Assembly (NCBI GenBank): GCA_009930325.1
Contig: RZYO01000001.1
Coordinates: forward strand, 17,540 to 81,539
DNA: 64,000 nucleotides
Direction: 5' to 3'
Source of the DNA: Spirochaetia bacterium
GTDB lineage: Bacteria > Spirochaetota > Spirochaetia > Sphaerochaetales > Sphaerochaetaceae
The position numbers and the translations under genes are program-made. This document shows, piece by piece, positions 27,315 through 36,181 of this stretch. The notes under the pieces are model-generated. The model searched no databases. It saw nothing but the letters and a program-made list of their open reading frames with translations, and was not told the DNA's origin. Each line of letters begins with the position of its first letter. Position 1 is the first letter of the stretch.

Positions 27315-27372
27315 AAAATTTATGGTAGTATCATAAAAAAAACTATAAAATTTATGATAGCATCATAAAAAA
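27315..27372 (+). promoter_or_regulatory. Two dyad operators upstream of the DUF4143 ATPase
   Basis: Two 26-bp near-identical copies (27315-27340 and 27347-27372, two mismatches) each hold a dyad. Copy 2 is perfect, TTATGAT-AGC-ATCATAA; copy 1 has one mismatch. A third half-site TTATGAT is at 27391. A TATAAT -10 box follows at 27407-27412. Spacing between copies is 32 bp, about three helical turns, suggesting cooperative binding by an unknown dimeric regulator. Confidence 0.65.
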
Positions 27373-27443
27373 TCAAATTATTTATTTCTTTTATGATAAA
27401 ATATGGTATAATATACAATATAAAAATATCAAGGATTAAATAT

Positions 27444-28610
27444 ATGTATATTAATAGAGCTATTGATTTATCAAAAATACTTAAAAACAAATCTTTATTT
27501 TTATTTGGCCCTAGACAAACAGGAAAAACTACATATATAAAAAAGCAATTAGCAATAAAACCGGTTTTAAAATATAATTTATTAGATTCTAATATTTTTT
27601 TAAATCTATCAAATGATCCTGGGCTAATTAGAAAGACAGTAGAGGCTTATGATTATAAAAATTGTCTTATAGTTATTGATGAAATTCAAGAATTGCCAAT
27701 TCTCCTTAATGAAGTTCAATTAATGATAGATGAAAGGAATATTAAATTCCTTTTAACAGGATCAAGTGCAAGGAAAATAAAACGAAATTCATGTAACCTT
27801 CTTGGAGGTCGAGCGCGTTGGCGAAACTTTAACGCCCTATCTTATTTTGAATTATTAAAAAATGAAGAACCTTTAGATTTAAATTTAATTTTAAATAATG
27901 GATTATTACCCAGTATATATTTTTCAGACGAACCGGAAGAAGACTTAAATTCTTATACGTCTTTATATCTTATTCAAGAAATAAAGGCTGAAGGCTTAAC
28001 TAGGAAATTATTAGATTTTTCAAGATTTTTAAAAGTTGCTGCATTATCAAACTCACAAGAAATAAATTATTCTAAAATTGCAAATGATGCACAAACCAAT
28101 AATCAAGCTGTAATGCAGTGGTTTCAAATATTAGAAGATACATTATTAGGCTTTTTCTTAGAGCCATTTAAAAAATTAGAAACTAGAAAATCTATTAACA
28201 GAAAAAAATTCTATTTTTTTGATACAGGTGTTGCTAGAACTCTTAAAACTGGTAAAATAGTTACCTCATCTTTAGATACAGATTTTGGTGAATACTTTGA
28301 ACAATTTATTATTTTAGAAATTAAAAAATATCTTGATTATAACAAGCCAAGAATAAAAATAAATTATATTAGAACAAATACTGGATTTGAAATAGATTGT
28401 CTATTAAATGAAGAAATTGCGATTGAAATAAAATCATCAAATAATATAACTGCTCGACATTATAAAAATTTAAAATTATTGACAGATAGTTATGTAAAAA
28501 GAAAAATTGTTGTTTGTACAACTGAATACTATTATAAAGAAAATGATATAGAAATTATGCCCTATAAACTTTTCATTAATAAATTATGGAATAATGAAAT
28601 AATAAAATAG
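27444..28610 (+). CDS. AAA ATPase with DUF4143 domain
   Basis: 388-residue ATPase of the widespread AAA_14/DUF4143 type. Walker A GPRQTGKTTYIKK is near residue 20, Walker B CLIVIDEIQELP near 75, sensor LLTGSSARKI near 105, and the C-terminal DUF4143 part has a nuclease-like FEIDCLLNEEIAIEIKSS pattern (about 325-343). Cellular role unknown for the family. The open frame begins at 27393, but that start is upstream of the TATAAT at 27407, so the ATG at 27444, with AAGGA about 9 bases before it, is chosen. Preceded by doubled dyads, unusual for this family. Stand-alone gene between remnants and insertion elements. Confidence 0.85.
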   Translation: MYINRAIDLSKILKNKSLFLFGPRQTGKTTYIKKQLAIKPVLKYNLLDSNIFLNLSNDPGLIRKTVEAYDYKNCLIVIDEIQELPILLNEVQLMIDERNIKFLLTGSSARKIKRNSCNLLGGRARWRNFNALSYFELLKNEEPLDLNLILNNGLLPSIYFSDEPEEDLNSYTSLYLIQEIKAEGLTRKLLDFSRFLKVAALSNSQEINYSKIANDAQTNNQAVMQWFQILEDTLLGFFLEPFKKLETRKSINRKKFYFFDTGVARTLKTGKIVTSSLDTDFGEYFEQFIILEIKKYLDYNKPRIKINYIRTNTGFEIDCLLNEEIAIEIKSSNNITARHYKNLKLLTDSYVKRKIVVCTTEYYYKENDIEIMPYKLFINKLWNNEIIK

Positions 28611-28624
28611 TATTAATAAATAAT

Positions 28625-28717
28625 TATATTCATTGGTACAATGAAAAAAGAATCAAAGCTTCACTTGGTTATATGAGTCCATTAGAATATCGAAAATCCC
28701 TTGAAATTACATCATAA
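28625..28717 (+). pseudogene. IS3-family transposase C-terminal remnant
   Basis: Reading YIHWYNEKRIKASLGYMSPL and then EYRKSLEITS before a TAA, this is the conserved C-terminal end of IS3-type OrfB transposases ('YN..R.h..LgymsP.ey'). Nothing of the catalytic core remains. It is only 91 bases before the IS66 left end, so the insertion elements are stacked here. The sequence differs from the IS3 element at 47742. Confidence 0.8.
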
Positions 28718-28763
28718 CTGTCCAATAAAACGTCCACACTCCCTAGAGAAATATCAAGTGTGT

Positions 28764-28784
28764 AAGTTATTAACCCAATAACTT
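28764..28784. terminator. Hairpin before the IS66 left end
   Basis: AAGTTATT (28764-28771) pairs with AATAACTT (28777-28784), with GTG/CAC flanks that extend the stem imperfectly. AT-rich sequence follows. It may be a terminator shielding the element from outside transcription. Confidence 0.4.
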
Positions 28785-28876
28785 GCGCACTAAAATAATA
28801 GTAAGATTGTAAGCGTCAAATCATTACAACTTTGAAATAAACAGATTCTCTGATAGTTTGTTATTGGAGGAAATAA

Positions 28877-29221
28877 ATGCAAATAAAATCAAAATATTCT
28901 AATGAAAAAAAGCAGCAAATTGTTGAGGATTGTTTAAATCGTAAAGAAAAAGATGGTATCTCAATAGCTTCTTATGCAAAATTGAACAATATTTCAAAAC
29001 AAACATTATATGCTTGGGTTGAAAATTCTAAAAAAAATGAAATAAGTAAACCCAAGAATTTAGTTAAATTAACATTAAGCCCTAATAAAAATATTAATAC
29101 TACTAATAATGAAACCTTAAACATTAAAATCAATACAACTTTTTGTTCAATTGACATCCCATCTTCTTTGAATGAAGAAAGTTTAATTAAAATATTAACT
29201 GCTTTAAAAGGGATTAATTAA
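28877..29221 (+). CDS. tnpA: IS66 TnpA-type accessory protein (HTH)
   Basis: 114 residues with an N-terminal helix-turn-helix (SNEKKQQIVEDCLNRKEKDG, then SIASYAKLNNISKQTLYAWV) followed by a variable linker and a C-terminal TFCSIDIPSSLNEESLIKIL stretch. This is the usual layout of the first IS66 ORF, which helps transposition. GGAGG lies 8 bases upstream of the ATG. It stops 2 bases before tnpB. Intact, unlike the transposase gene that follows. Confidence 0.8.
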   Translation: MQIKSKYSNEKKQQIVEDCLNRKEKDGISIASYAKLNNISKQTLYAWVENSKKNEISKPKNLVKLTLSPNKNINTTNNETLNIKINTTFCSIDIPSSLNEESLIKILTALKGIN

Positions 29222-29223
29222 TT

Positions 29224-30992
29224 ATGTTTTTTAATTTTAATGATTATACTTTTTACTTAAGACCAGGAAAAACTGATATGAGAAAAAGAAGTTCAAGCCT
29301 TTCTTTCTTAATTCAAGATGAAATGAATTTAAATCCTTTTGAAAAATGTGTATTTGTATTTTGTAGTGGAAACAAAACAATAATAAAAGCTATTGTATGG
29401 GATAAAAATGAATTAATTTATCAGCTACTTTCAACAAATGAAAAGTTAACTGAAGATATTAATGATTTGAAAGAAATCCTTAGATTAAAAAGCATACAAC
29501 CATTTATCCCTTCAACAGAGCAAACAGGATATCTATTTGATGAAATGGAGTTGTTAATAACAGCTCTAACTGAAGAAGAGGAAAAACTAATTGAAGTAAA
29601 AGAACATTCAAGAAAAAAAGTTTCACATAAAGTTAAAGAATTAGATAGCGATACACCAATTGTTAATGTAGATCATTGTGAAGATGCTGATGATGAAATA
29701 GTTGATAATAATGGCTATTTATATACAAGAATTGAAGATAAGATAGTAGAAAAAATAGCTATTCAACCATCTTCATATTATATAGAAAGACACTTCTATC
29801 CACAGTACAAACTTAAGGAATTTGAAGCAAATAAAGAAGATGGAGAAAAAAATATAATAGTTCAGTTCAATAATAAAGAAACTGACACTATTATAGCTTC
29901 TTCTTCCTTGGTCGCTAAAGTGGTTACTAGAAAGTATAATGATCAACTTCCTTTATACAGACAAGAGGCAATATTTAAAAGAGAAGGATTAGAGTTTTCA
30001 AGGCAAACTCTTTCAAATTGGTTATTAAGATACTTTAATTTAATAAAACCCTTACAAGATAGATTAAAATATCATATTTTATCATCTAATTTAATAAATC
30101 AAGATGAAACACCCGTTCAAGTATTAAAGATACCTGAGTCAAAACCATCAACTACTCATTTTATGATGGTTAGAGTTGGTGTCTCTAATATTGATGAAAA
30201 AACAACACATAAGATAGTTCAATACCAATATCTTTCTAATAGAAAGAAAGATACATTAAATGAAGATACTAAAGATTATAATGGATTCATCATGACTGAT
30301 GGATTAAAAGGTTATTTAGACTTAAATAATCATCTAAATTGCTGGGTGCATGCAATTAGACAATTTAAAGCAATATTGAAGATAAATAAAAAAGCAACAG
30401 ATACTTTAATATTAGTATCATTAGTTAATGAGCTTTATAAAGTAGAAAACAGATTAAGAAAGCAATATGAGAAAGGTCTATTAGCTAAAGAATCTTTTAA
30501 TAAATAAGAGTTGAAGAAACTGATAAACTTTTTAAAAAGATAAGAGACAAGATTGAAACTATTCAACCCAAATACACCCCTAAAAGTGCTATGGGTAAGG
30601 CGATTAATTATTTATTTACATATTGGGATACTTTAATTAAATACCCAAAATGTTTTGAAGCAACACCTGATAATAATTTGGCTGAAAACTCAATACGCCC
30701 TTTTACTCTTGGTAGAAAAAATTGGTTATTTAGTGTATCTCAACAAGGAGCTGAAGCTTCAGCTTTATACTATAGTTTAGTTGAAACAGCAAAGGTTAAT
30801 AACATTAATGTATATAAATATTTAAATTATATACTAGAAAAAGCTCCTGTAATGAAACAAGAAAGTGATTGGGAGCAATTACTTCCTTGGAATGTTTCAA
30901 AAAATGATTTACAAAATTTAGAAAATAGATCAACTCTTGCAACACCTGACGAAACAAGAGTTGAAAAATATATATTTAGAGGTGCACATTAA
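29224..30992 (+). pseudogene. tnpC: IS66 tnpB-tnpC fusion, transposase frameshifted
   Basis: The first ~60 codons are TnpB-like (FNFNDYTFYLRPGKTDMRKR, FVFCSGNKTIIKAIVWDKN) and continue in frame into the coiled-coil start of TnpC (STNEKLTEDINDLKEIL). The C-terminal half of TnpB and the TnpC start codon are therefore missing, presumably through an internal deletion. The DDE core follows: NQDETPVQVL, MTDGLKGYLDL, CWVHAIRQFK. The frame ends at 30507 and resumes shifted by one base (VEETDKLFKKIRDKIE) through the third catalytic residue in LAENSIRPFTLGRKNWLF to 30992. No classic slippery heptamer is seen, so this is read as mutation. Confidence 0.8.
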
Positions 30993-31135
30993 TTTAAAAT
31001 TTGGTCAATTTACGCTTACTAATAAGCTTAATGCTATTTCATTGTATTTAACTAATGAAGCAACTATTGCTGATTTTACTATGAAATTTAAGACGAAATA
31101 TCCTACAATACAAAATGGGCAAAACGAATAAAAAT

Positions 31136-31156
31136 ATCCTTGCTAAAAGCAAGGAT
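31136..31156 (-). terminator. Terminator for the minus-strand sugar-phosphate operon
   Basis: A 9-bp perfect stem, ATCCTTGCT / AGCAAGGAT with a 3-base loop; on the minus strand it is followed by ATTTTTATT. It lies 90 bases after the HAD gene stop, so it should end the 37.2-31.2 kb operon. Confidence 0.75.
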
Positions 31157-31246
31157 TCAGTTAAACTTTATTCATAAATAAGTAGAAATCTAAAATCTTC
31201 AATTTAGGAAGAAATTTATTGTTAAAAAAAAATTAATAGCATAATT

Positions 31247-31924
31247 TCAATTAAAAAAAGCTTCAATTGATACATCATTATACGAATTAATTATATAATC
31301 AATTTCTTTTAAAGATGAAATCGTTTTTATATCAGAACCAAGACTATTTACAGCAATAATTTTTTTTACATTTGCTTTTGATGCACTTATTATCCCACTT
31401 TTAGAATCTTCAAATACAACAGTTTCTCTAGGAGAAACATTCAAGACATTTATTGCTTTATTATATATTGCAGGATTTGGTTTACTAGGAAGAGTTCCAT
31501 CACTTGATATAATATAATCATCTTTAAAATATCTAGATAATTTAAAGATATTTTCATATTCTTTCATTAATGAAGGTGGTGCACTAGTTGCAATTGAAAT
31601 TTTATAATTATCTTTTAATAATTGTGTTAATAATTTTTCAGCTCCTTCTGCAAGTGATAATTTATCTTTTTCACTATCCATAACTTTTAAATATTCTTGA
31701 TCTTTTTCAATTGAAAATTTTTCAATTTCTTCTTTATTTAATTGTCGTGGAAAAACTTTTTCTAATGTTTCATATGTTGTTCTTCCATTTAATAAGACAT
31801 ACTGATCTAAAGTATATTCAACATCTAACCATCTTAGAATACAATTATACCAAGATTTATAATTTATCTCTGAATCCCAAAATAAAGTACCATTAAAATC
31901 AAATATTATTGCTTTTGTTTTCAT
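31247..31924 (-). CDS. HAD-family phosphatase/phosphomutase with a DxN motif
   Basis: 225 residues of the beta-phosphoglucomutase-like HAD subgroup. Motif I is IFDFNGTLFWDSE: the nucleophile aspartate is present but the usual second aspartate (DxD) is asparagine. Motif II is IATSAPPS (about 116), motif III SKPNPAIYNKA (about 150), motif IV VFEDSKSGI (about 172). The replaced residue is normally the general acid/base, so activity may be slower or differ in type. The ATG at 31924 has AGGA 7 bases upstream. The gene starts 26 bases inside the LacG-like gene and is probably coupled to it. It may dephosphorylate or rearrange a sugar phosphate from the neighbouring hydrolase. Confidence 0.8.
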   Translation of the reverse strand: MKTKAIIFDFNGTLFWDSEINYKSWYNCILRWLDVEYTLDQYVLLNGRTTYETLEKVFPRQLNKEEIEKFSIEKDQEYLKVMDSEKDKLSLAEGAEKLLTQLLKDNYKISIATSAPPSLMKEYENIFKLSRYFKDDYIISSDGTLPSKPNPAIYNKAINVLNVSPRETVVFEDSKSGIISASKANVKKIIAVNSLGSDIKTISSLKEIDYIINSYNDVSIEAFFN

Positions 31925-33305
31925 CAATTAATCCTTTTACCCAAAACGCACTTTTTTTGGGGTATCTTTTCTGTGTTTCAAAATCAGTATAAAATAAACC
32001 GTATCTTTTATTATAACCATTTGTCCAAGAAAACAAATCAAACAAGGACCATATAAAATATCCTTTTACATTGATTCCTTTTTCTTTTGCCCTAAAAATA
32101 GCTTCTAAATGCTCTTTTATATATTCTATTCGATATTCATCGTCAACAGACCCATTATCTAAAGACTCTAAAGAGCCCATTCCATTCTCGGTTATATATA
32201 TTTTTTTGTCCCCATAATCATTTTTTATTCTTATGAGCATATCTTCTAATCCTTTTGGATAAATTGGCCAATCCCATGAAGTTGTTTTGATATTTGATTT
32301 AGTTAATCTCTCACCAATCCCTTTCAATCTAAAACAACTACTTCCTTTCTCTCCAGTTCCATTGTGATGAATATAATTATCTTTATCCCAAGGAGATAGA
32401 AAATGACTAGCATAATAATTTAGTCCTAAAAAATCATTTAATTTTGCACCATTTAATAAGACTGCTTTCTCTTCTTCTGGTATATCAAAATGCTTATCAT
32501 ACATAAGTAATATTTCATTTATTTGAGACATAGTGTTATTAGAATAACTACCATAAAATGTTGCATCAAGCAAAAAGGCATTTGCTAATATATCTTCTTT
32601 TTTTGCGGCATTCTCACTTTCAATAGAGTTATTAAAAGGATATTTAGATTCTAATATATGAACAATACCAATTTCACCAGGCATTTTCATATTCTTATAC
32701 ATAACTACACACTTTGAATGAGCAATCATCATATTATGCATTGCAAGAACTGCTTTTTCGATATCATATTTAATATGAGGGGGAAAGTGCCCAATGATAT
32801 ATTGACCACACACAATCGACCATGGTTCATTTATAGTTATCCAATGCTTTACCCTATCTCCAAAATTTTTAAAACATACCTTAGCAAAAAATAGAAAATT
32901 ATCTATATTTTCTTTATTTAACCAGTCTCCTTTTTCAAAAAATATTAATGGAGTATCAAAATGATGAAGGGTTACATAAGGATCAACATTATGGTTTATA
33001 CAACAATTAATTAATTTATTATAATAATTTATACCTTTTTCATTTATTTCATTTTTCTCATTTAATATAATTCTTGACCATGCTATTGATATTCTTATTG
33101 CTTTTATATTAAATTTCTCTGCATTAATTATATCTTCTTCATATTTGTGATAAAAATCACTTGCAATATCTGCATTAAACTTACATCCTAGCTGATGATA
33201 TTCTCTATCCCAATAAATGGGAATTCTTCCATCAATAGATACTGCACCTTCTCCTTGATATGCTGCGGTTGCAGCACCAATTATAAAATCTTTTTCTAAT
33301 TTCAT
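31899..33305 (-). CDS. GH1 6-phospho-beta-glycosidase, LacG-like
   Basis: 468 residues, the same length as Lactococcus LacG. The acid/base is E160 (WITINEPW) and the nucleophile about E372 (YITENGMGS). The stretch DLFSWTNGYNKRYGLFYTDF near residue 425 has the serine, lysine and tyrosine that hold the 6-phosphate in phospho-beta-galactosidases/glucosidases, where plain beta-glucosidases have glutamate-tryptophan. It should therefore hydrolyse phosphorylated beta-glycosides in the cytoplasm. No PTS gene is nearby; instead the operon has an FbpABC/AfuABC-like importer of the kind shown to carry sugar phosphates. Galacto versus gluco preference is not settled. Confidence 0.85.
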   Translation of the reverse strand: MKLEKDFIIGAATAAYQGEGAVSIDGRIPIYWDREYHQLGCKFNADIASDFYHKYEEDIINAEKFNIKAIRISIAWSRIILNEKNEINEKGINYYNKLINCCINHNVDPYVTLHHFDTPLIFFEKGDWLNKENIDNFLFFAKVCFKNFGDRVKHWITINEPWSIVCGQYIIGHFPPHIKYDIEKAVLAMHNMMIAHSKCVVMYKNMKMPGEIGIVHILESKYPFNNSIESENAAKKEDILANAFLLDATFYGSYSNNTMSQINEILLMYDKHFDIPEEEKAVLLNGAKLNDFLGLNYYASHFLSPWDKDNYIHHNGTGEKGSSCFRLKGIGERLTKSNIKTTSWDWPIYPKGLEDMLIRIKNDYGDKKIYITENGMGSLESLDNGSVDDEYRIEYIKEHLEAIFRAKEKGINVKGYFIWSLFDLFSWTNGYNKRYGLFYTDFETQKRYPKKSAFWVKGLIDENKSNNI

Positions 33306-33319
33306 ATTTAAATATTACC

Positions 33320-34975
33320 TTACATAGAAATTTCTTTTTTACCTGAAACTTTAAAGAAAATTAAAAGGGAAATAATTGTAATTATTGTTAATAAAGTTGA
33401 TAAGGCTGCTGCAATACCATAATTTCCTCTAATAATTTCAGTATATATTGCTACACTCATTGTTTTTGTTCTATTAGTATATAAAATAACTGAAGTACTT
33501 AATTCACTTAATATATTTATCCAACTAAGAATTGCACCTGATATTATACCTGAAGCCATCATTGGTAAAGTTATAACAAAGAACGTTTTAATACTCGAAG
33601 CACCTAAACTTATTGCCGCTTCTTCAACACTAATATTTATTTGCCTTAGTGTTGCTGAACTAGATCTAATTGTATAAGGAAGCCTTCTTATTGCAAAAGC
33701 AACTATCATTATAATTGCGGTACCACTTAATAATAAAGGTTTTTTTGTAAAAGTTGACAGCATTGCAATACCTAATACTGAGCCTGGTACAATAAATGGA
33801 AACATAGAAAATGTATCTAGCATATTTGAAAGTTTCCCTGGTTTTCTAATAACAATATAAGAAATCAATACAGCTACAATTAAAATAATTAATATTGTCC
33901 AAATAGCTAAATAAAAAGTTGTTTGAATTGAGGTTCCAAGTTTTTCAAAGGCTGTACGATAACTATTAAAAGAATGTTCTTTTGTAAAAGACTGTCCTTT
34001 TGTTGTCAAAAAAGATGTATAAATTACATAAATTCTTGGAAGTAAGGCAATTGCTGTAATTATATATACAACAAAGTGGATTATAAAAGATTTAAAACCT
34101 TTTACTTCTTTACTTTCAATTGAATTCATAGCACTCATAGTAAAGGATAGCTTTTCTGATACTAGTTTCTGTAAGAAAAATATTATAGTCGCAATTACTA
34201 CTACAATTACTGAAATAGCAGCGGCAAATCCACTATCCCCACCTACTTCACTAATAAATTCATTAAAAATCAGAACAGGAATTGTTCTATAGCCTTCACC
34301 TATAAGCATAGGAGTACCAAAATCAGAAAGGGATCTCATAAAGACCAAAAGAGAACCAGCTAATAAAGTAGGAAGAATTAGAGGAAGAATAACTTTAAAC
34401 ATTTTCTTTATACCTGTACATCCCATACTTTCTGATGCTTCAATTAATGATCTATCTATATTATGCATAGCGCCTAAACAATACATATATATTAAAGGGA
34501 ATAATTGTAGTGATAGTACTAAAACTATTCCAGAAAAACCATAAATATCTGGTAGTTGAATATGTAACCAGGTCTTAAAAAAATTAGTTATTACCCCATT
34601 GCGCCCTAAGAGAAGAATCCAAGAATATGCTCCAATAAAAGGTGGTGATACGCTTGAAATTAAAATTAATACTTGAGTTAAAGTTGAGCCTTTAACTTTA
34701 AATATTGTTGTAAGATATGCAAGAGGGACTCCTATTATAACGGAAAAAAAAGTTACAGCAATTGTGACTTTAAAACTATTAAAAAGTGCTGATAAATAAT
34801 ACTTTCTTCCAAAGAATTTTGTAAAATAAGCTAGAGAGAAAGAGTCTGAAGTGCTGTCTTTAAAACTTATTGATAGCATAGTTACTAATGGATAAATTAA
34901 AAATATAAAATATAATATAAATATAAAAGTTGTGATTTTAGCCCAGATATCAAAATTTTTATTTACTTTTATCAT
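33320..34975 (-). CDS. afuB: ABC permease, fused two-domain FbpB/AfuB type
   Basis: 551 residues and about twelve membrane segments in two repeats, the layout of iron(III)/sugar-phosphate/phosphonate importers. Each half has an EAA loop: SLIEASESMGCTGIKKMFKVILP (about residues 173-195) and ISVEEAAISLGASSIKTFFVITLP (about 448-471). The stop of the ATPase gene overlaps its start by 4 bases (ATGA). Annotation pipelines may call it an iron permease, but the operon has a phospho-glycosidase and HAD enzyme, which favours a sugar-phosphate substrate as in AfuABC (inference). Confidence 0.85.
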   Translation of the reverse strand: MIKVNKNFDIWAKITTFIFILYFIFLIYPLVTMLSISFKDSTSDSFSLAYFTKFFGRKYYLSALFNSFKVTIAVTFFSVIIGVPLAYLTTIFKVKGSTLTQVLILISSVSPPFIGAYSWILLLGRNGVITNFFKTWLHIQLPDIYGFSGIVLVLSLQLFPLIYMYCLGAMHNIDRSLIEASESMGCTGIKKMFKVILPLILPTLLAGSLLVFMRSLSDFGTPMLIGEGYRTIPVLIFNEFISEVGGDSGFAAAISVIVVVIATIIFFLQKLVSEKLSFTMSAMNSIESKEVKGFKSFIIHFVVYIITAIALLPRIYVIYTSFLTTKGQSFTKEHSFNSYRTAFEKLGTSIQTTFYLAIWTILIILIVAVLISYIVIRKPGKLSNMLDTFSMFPFIVPGSVLGIAMLSTFTKKPLLLSGTAIIMIVAFAIRRLPYTIRSSSATLRQINISVEEAAISLGASSIKTFFVITLPMMASGIISGAILSWINILSELSTSVILYTNRTKTMSVAIYTEIIRGNYGIAAALSTLLTIITIISLLIFFKVSGKKEISM

Positions 34976-36066
34976 AGAGCCCCCTTCTCACAATCATTTT
35001 TTACACCTATTAATATATTATTCTCAGTTTCAGCGTTGAATAAATTGATTTTCTTTTTCTTAACTTCTAAATATATTATTGAACCTTCTCTCAATATTTC
35101 ATCAACAGATGATTCTTGAATGGTTTCAATTACTTGTTTATTTTCTAATTCAATAAAATAATGGGTATTTAATCCTAAAAACATATAGCTTTGAATTTTG
35201 CCTTTTATTCCTTTATCAGAGAATATAAACTCTTCTGGTCTAATCGAAACTTTTACTTTACCCTTATAATTGTCTTTTATATTATCCATTGTAATTTCAT
35301 AATTTAAAAATTTTAAAACAGAATCATTTGAGACGACTCCCTCAATAATATTGCTTCTTCCAATAAATGTTGAAACGAATAAATTACTAGGTCTTTGATA
35401 GATGTTTTTGGGAGTCCCTACATGCTGTATTTCACCTAAATTCATTACAGCTATTCTATCAGAAACAGCCATAGCTTCTTCTTGATCATGTGTAACATAG
35501 ATTGTTGTAATTCCAATTTTCTTTTGAATTTCTTTTATAGCATTTCTTAATTCAACTCTCAATTTTGCATCTAAATTACTTAACGGTTCATCCATCAATA
35601 ATACATCAGGTTGAATAACTATAGCTCTTGCAAGGGCCACTCTTTGTTGTTGACCACCTGATAGTTTTTCAGGTAGACGATTTGCATATTGTTTAATTTG
35701 AACAACATCCATAATATTCTCTACCATTAAATCTATTTCAGATTTTGGAGTTTTTTTATTTTTTAAGCCAAAAGCGATATTATCCTTGACACTTAAGTGA
35801 GGAAAAATTGCATAGTTTTGAAAAACCATACCTATATTTCTTTTATTTGGAGGTAAATCATTAACACATTTTTCATCAAAAAACACTTTTCCTCCTTCAA
35901 TTGAGTTAAAGCCAGCCGCCATTCTAAGAAGAGTGGTTTTCCCACATCCTGATGGACCTAATAATGTAAAAAATTCTCCTTCATTTATTTCTAGCGAGAG
36001 ATTTGGTATTACAGTATTATTGTTATATTTTTTTATTAAATTTTTAAATTTAATATTAATACTCAT
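34972..36066 (-). CDS. afuC: ABC importer ATPase, FbpC/AfuC/PotA type
   Basis: 364 residues. Walker A GPSGCGKTTLLRM (about residue 38), Q-loop FQNYAIFPHLS, signature LSGGQQQRVALARA, Walker B LLMDEPLSNLDA and H-loop VTHDQEEAMA are all canonical. A C-terminal TOBE-like region (about 240-350) has VSIRPEEFIF. It partners the two-domain permease that follows with a 4-base overlap. As a single-domain ATPase with TOBE it could in principle also serve the two importers here that lack their own ATPase, although FbpC-type enzymes are usually dedicated. Confidence 0.92.
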   Translation of the reverse strand: MSINIKFKNLIKKYNNNTVIPNLSLEINEGEFFTLLGPSGCGKTTLLRMAAGFNSIEGGKVFFDEKCVNDLPPNKRNIGMVFQNYAIFPHLSVKDNIAFGLKNKKTPKSEIDLMVENIMDVVQIKQYANRLPEKLSGGQQQRVALARAIVIQPDVLLMDEPLSNLDAKLRVELRNAIKEIQKKIGITTIYVTHDQEEAMAVSDRIAVMNLGEIQHVGTPKNIYQRPSNLFVSTFIGRSNIIEGVVSNDSVLKFLNYEITMDNIKDNYKGKVKVSIRPEEFIFSDKGIKGKIQSYMFLGLNTHYFIELENKQVIETIQESSVDEILREGSIIYLEVKKKKINLFNAETENNILIGVKNDCEKGAL

Positions 36067-36105
36067 TAAGTACTCCTTGATTATAAAAAGGTTATAAAAG
36101 CCTTA

Positions 36106-36155
36106 CCCAAATGATTTTTGGGCATAAAGTCCGACAGAGTTTATACTCTGCCGGA
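36106..36155. promoter_or_regulatory. Two hairpins between binding protein and ATPase genes
   Basis: The larger stem (36130-36139 with 36146-36155) pairs TCCGACAGAG with CTCTGCCGGA, one G-T pair, 6-base loop. A smaller one, CCCAAA/TTTGGG, lies at 36106-36122. On the minus strand they follow the binding-protein stop by 26 bases. Likely a partial terminator or RNA stabiliser, as after the other binding-protein genes. Confidence 0.65.
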
Positions 36156-36181
36156 GTGTAATTGTAATATATAATTTTTAA

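Larger units (their letters stand above)
28809..31019 (+). mobile_element. IS66-family element, inactivated
   Basis: The ends are set by GTAAGCGTCAAAT at 28809 and its imperfect inverse ending ACGCTTAC at 31019, the GTAAGCG.. terminal repeat typical of IS66. It holds tnpA (28877) and a fused, frameshifted tnpB-tnpC. No matching 8-bp target duplication is visible (GTAAGATT on the left, TAATAAGC on the right), suggesting recombination or decay after insertion. Confidence 0.8.

Noticed and set aside
30495..30510. Programmed frameshift in IS66 tnpC
   Set aside because: No X-XXY-YYZ heptamer or following RNA structure was seen; IS66 transposases are not normally made by frameshifting.
30937..31131. 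64-codon ORF at the IS66 right end
   Set aside because: Its first half overlaps tnpC in another frame and its end is a short scrap resembling a transposase helix; not a gene.
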